8,258 bases of DNA from CAZGSG01 sp964528095 (GTDB taxonomy: Bacteria; Bacteroidota; Bacteroidia; Chitinophagales; Chitinophagaceae). The position numbers and the translations under genes are program-made. Shown here one piece after another: positions 7,354 through 8,258 of this stretch; the stretch's first letter is position 1; each line of letters opens with the position of its first letter. The stretch is from positions 1-8,258 of the forward strand of contig CAZGSG010000258.1 of the NCBI GenBank assembly GCA_964528095.1, written 5' to 3'. Under the pieces are notes generated by a model. The model was not told the origin of the DNA, did not search any database, and was given only the letters and a program-made list of their open reading frames with translations.

Positions 7354-8258
7354 ATGAAATTAGTTTGTTTAATAGTTGCCTGTTGCCTCGGCAGCATCAC
7401 GCATGGACAGCCTAATCGCGACCAGCGTATCGAAGACAGCGTGATCGGATGGTGGGGTAATGATCGTTTTGATAAGAGTTTGAAGCCAACTACTGATCCT
7501 GTGCAATTGCGCCGTATCGCGCAACTGAATAAGCTGGTAGAGTGGATGAAAAAAAGTTATACGCCTGTCGGCGGGTTGGGAACCTTCAGACGCGAAAATC
7601 TCAAATCATCTTATGGCGTGCGCTTCATGATCTGGAACGTTAGTTACAACCCGATGTGGCTTGACGGGAAAGGCCACTTTAAGCCTGTCGACGAAGAAGT
7701 AACCTCCTATGGCATTCACATTAATTCGGCGCCGGGCAGCTATGCCATTCCCTTTCTCAACGGTAGTGGGGACTATTACTTTACCTGGCCCGATGAGAAA
7801 AGTTTCCCTGATTATAGTCGCGGGCTGGGGAAAAACGGTGATCCGAAAATTCATCCGCAGGTGTACAAATACATTACCCGCAATAATGAAGGGCAAATGG
7901 TTTTGTTGGCACGCGATAACAAACTGCCCATGATACAACTTACCCGCGGTGAGTACCTCGATCTTTCCGAGGCCGCGCTGAATAAAGAAACGGGCGCACA
8001 AGCGGAAAAATATAAAGCGACCATCAGCAAGCTACGCGCAAAATACAAATCAAGTTTGAATGAGCCGGCATATATCAGTTACATGCAGCCTACGCTGAGT
8101 AATTTTTATGGTGATATTGATCTTTTTGACACTACCAGTGAAGCTTACCCGGTATATAAGATCACCGCGGATATGATGCAAAAGGCAAAAAGCGACCAGC
8201 CGCTATGGGTAGCTGTCTGGTTTCCTCATTTTACTTCGGAAGAGGGAAATCAGCATTT
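7354..8258 (+). CDS. Secreted protein of unknown function, 3' end outside the window
   Basis: An open frame runs from ATG 7354 to the right edge without a stop: 301 complete codons plus two bases. The N-terminus (Lys2, hydrophobic and Cys-rich core CLIVACCLG, end THGQ at about 16-19) looks like a type I signal peptide. A lipobox reading (LIVAC, Cys10) is less likely because the hydrophobic core before it would be too short. The mature part is rich in aromatic residues and Gly/Asn: SYTPVGGLGTF at 68-78, YGVRFMIWNVSYNPMWLDGK at 87-106, and GSGDYYFTWPDE at 137-148. It then has a charged helical stretch at about 200-235 and LWVAVWFPHF at 284-293. I do not recognise the family and see no catalytic motif. 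It starts 35 bp after the 664-residue protein with no visible terminator between, so the two are probably co-transcribed and may work together in the envelope (inference). Minus-strand frames here are shadows. Confidence 0.85.
   Translation, partial: MKLVCLIVACCLGSITHGQPNRDQRIEDSVIGWWGNDRFDKSLKPTTDPVQLRRIAQLNKLVEWMKKSYTPVGGLGTFRRENLKSSYGVRFMIWNVSYNPMWLDGKGHFKPVDEEVTSYGIHINSAPGSYAIPFLNGSGDYYFTWPDEKSFPDYSRGLGKNGDPKIHPQVYKYITRNNEGQMVLLARDNKLPMIQLTRGEYLDLSEAALNKETGAQAEKYKATISKLRAKYKSSLNEPAYISYMQPTLSNFYGDIDLFDTTSEAYPVYKITADMMQKAKSDQPLWVAVWFPHFTSEEGNQH

Noticed and set aside
7606..8001. Minus-strand 131-codon frame near the right edge
   Set aside because: It lies antisense to the secreted-protein frame that runs open from 7354 to the edge with a good signal peptide.

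Overview
The window looks like the chromosome of a Bacteroidota bacterium, most likely close to Chitinophagaceae. The reasons are a TPR-sensor histidine kinase of the type common in that phylum, signal peptides ending in A-Q, G-Q or similar, a serine hydrolase with a TPR tail, weak Shine-Dalgarno signals and a TAnnTTTG-type -7 element. This placement is inference from gene style; no rRNA or other marker gene is present.

Layout, left to right. (1) About 2-703, plus strand: the C-terminal part of an AraC-family regulator whose start lies off the left edge. (2) 841-2358, plus strand: an exported serine hydrolase of the class C beta-lactamase / penicillin-binding superfamily with C-terminal TPR repeats. 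(3) 5078 down to 2503, minus strand: a two-gene operon encoding an exported TPR-sensor histidine kinase and a NarL/LuxR-type response regulator. The two genes share one base (TGATG). (4) 5324-7318, plus strand: an exported 664-residue TPR protein of unknown function. (5) 7354 to the right edge, plus strand: a second secreted protein of unknown function, at least 301 residues long and cut by the window end.

The AraC regulator may control the adjacent hydrolase, with which it shares strand and order. The kinase/regulator pair and the two unknown exported proteins are transcribed divergently from one intergenic region. The simplest hypothesis is that the two-component system senses envelope or extracellular conditions and controls the exported pair, itself, or both. 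No mobile element, CRISPR array, tRNA or rRNA was seen. No gene-free stretch exceeds about 250 bases. The least characterised part of the window is the exported pair at 5324-8258.
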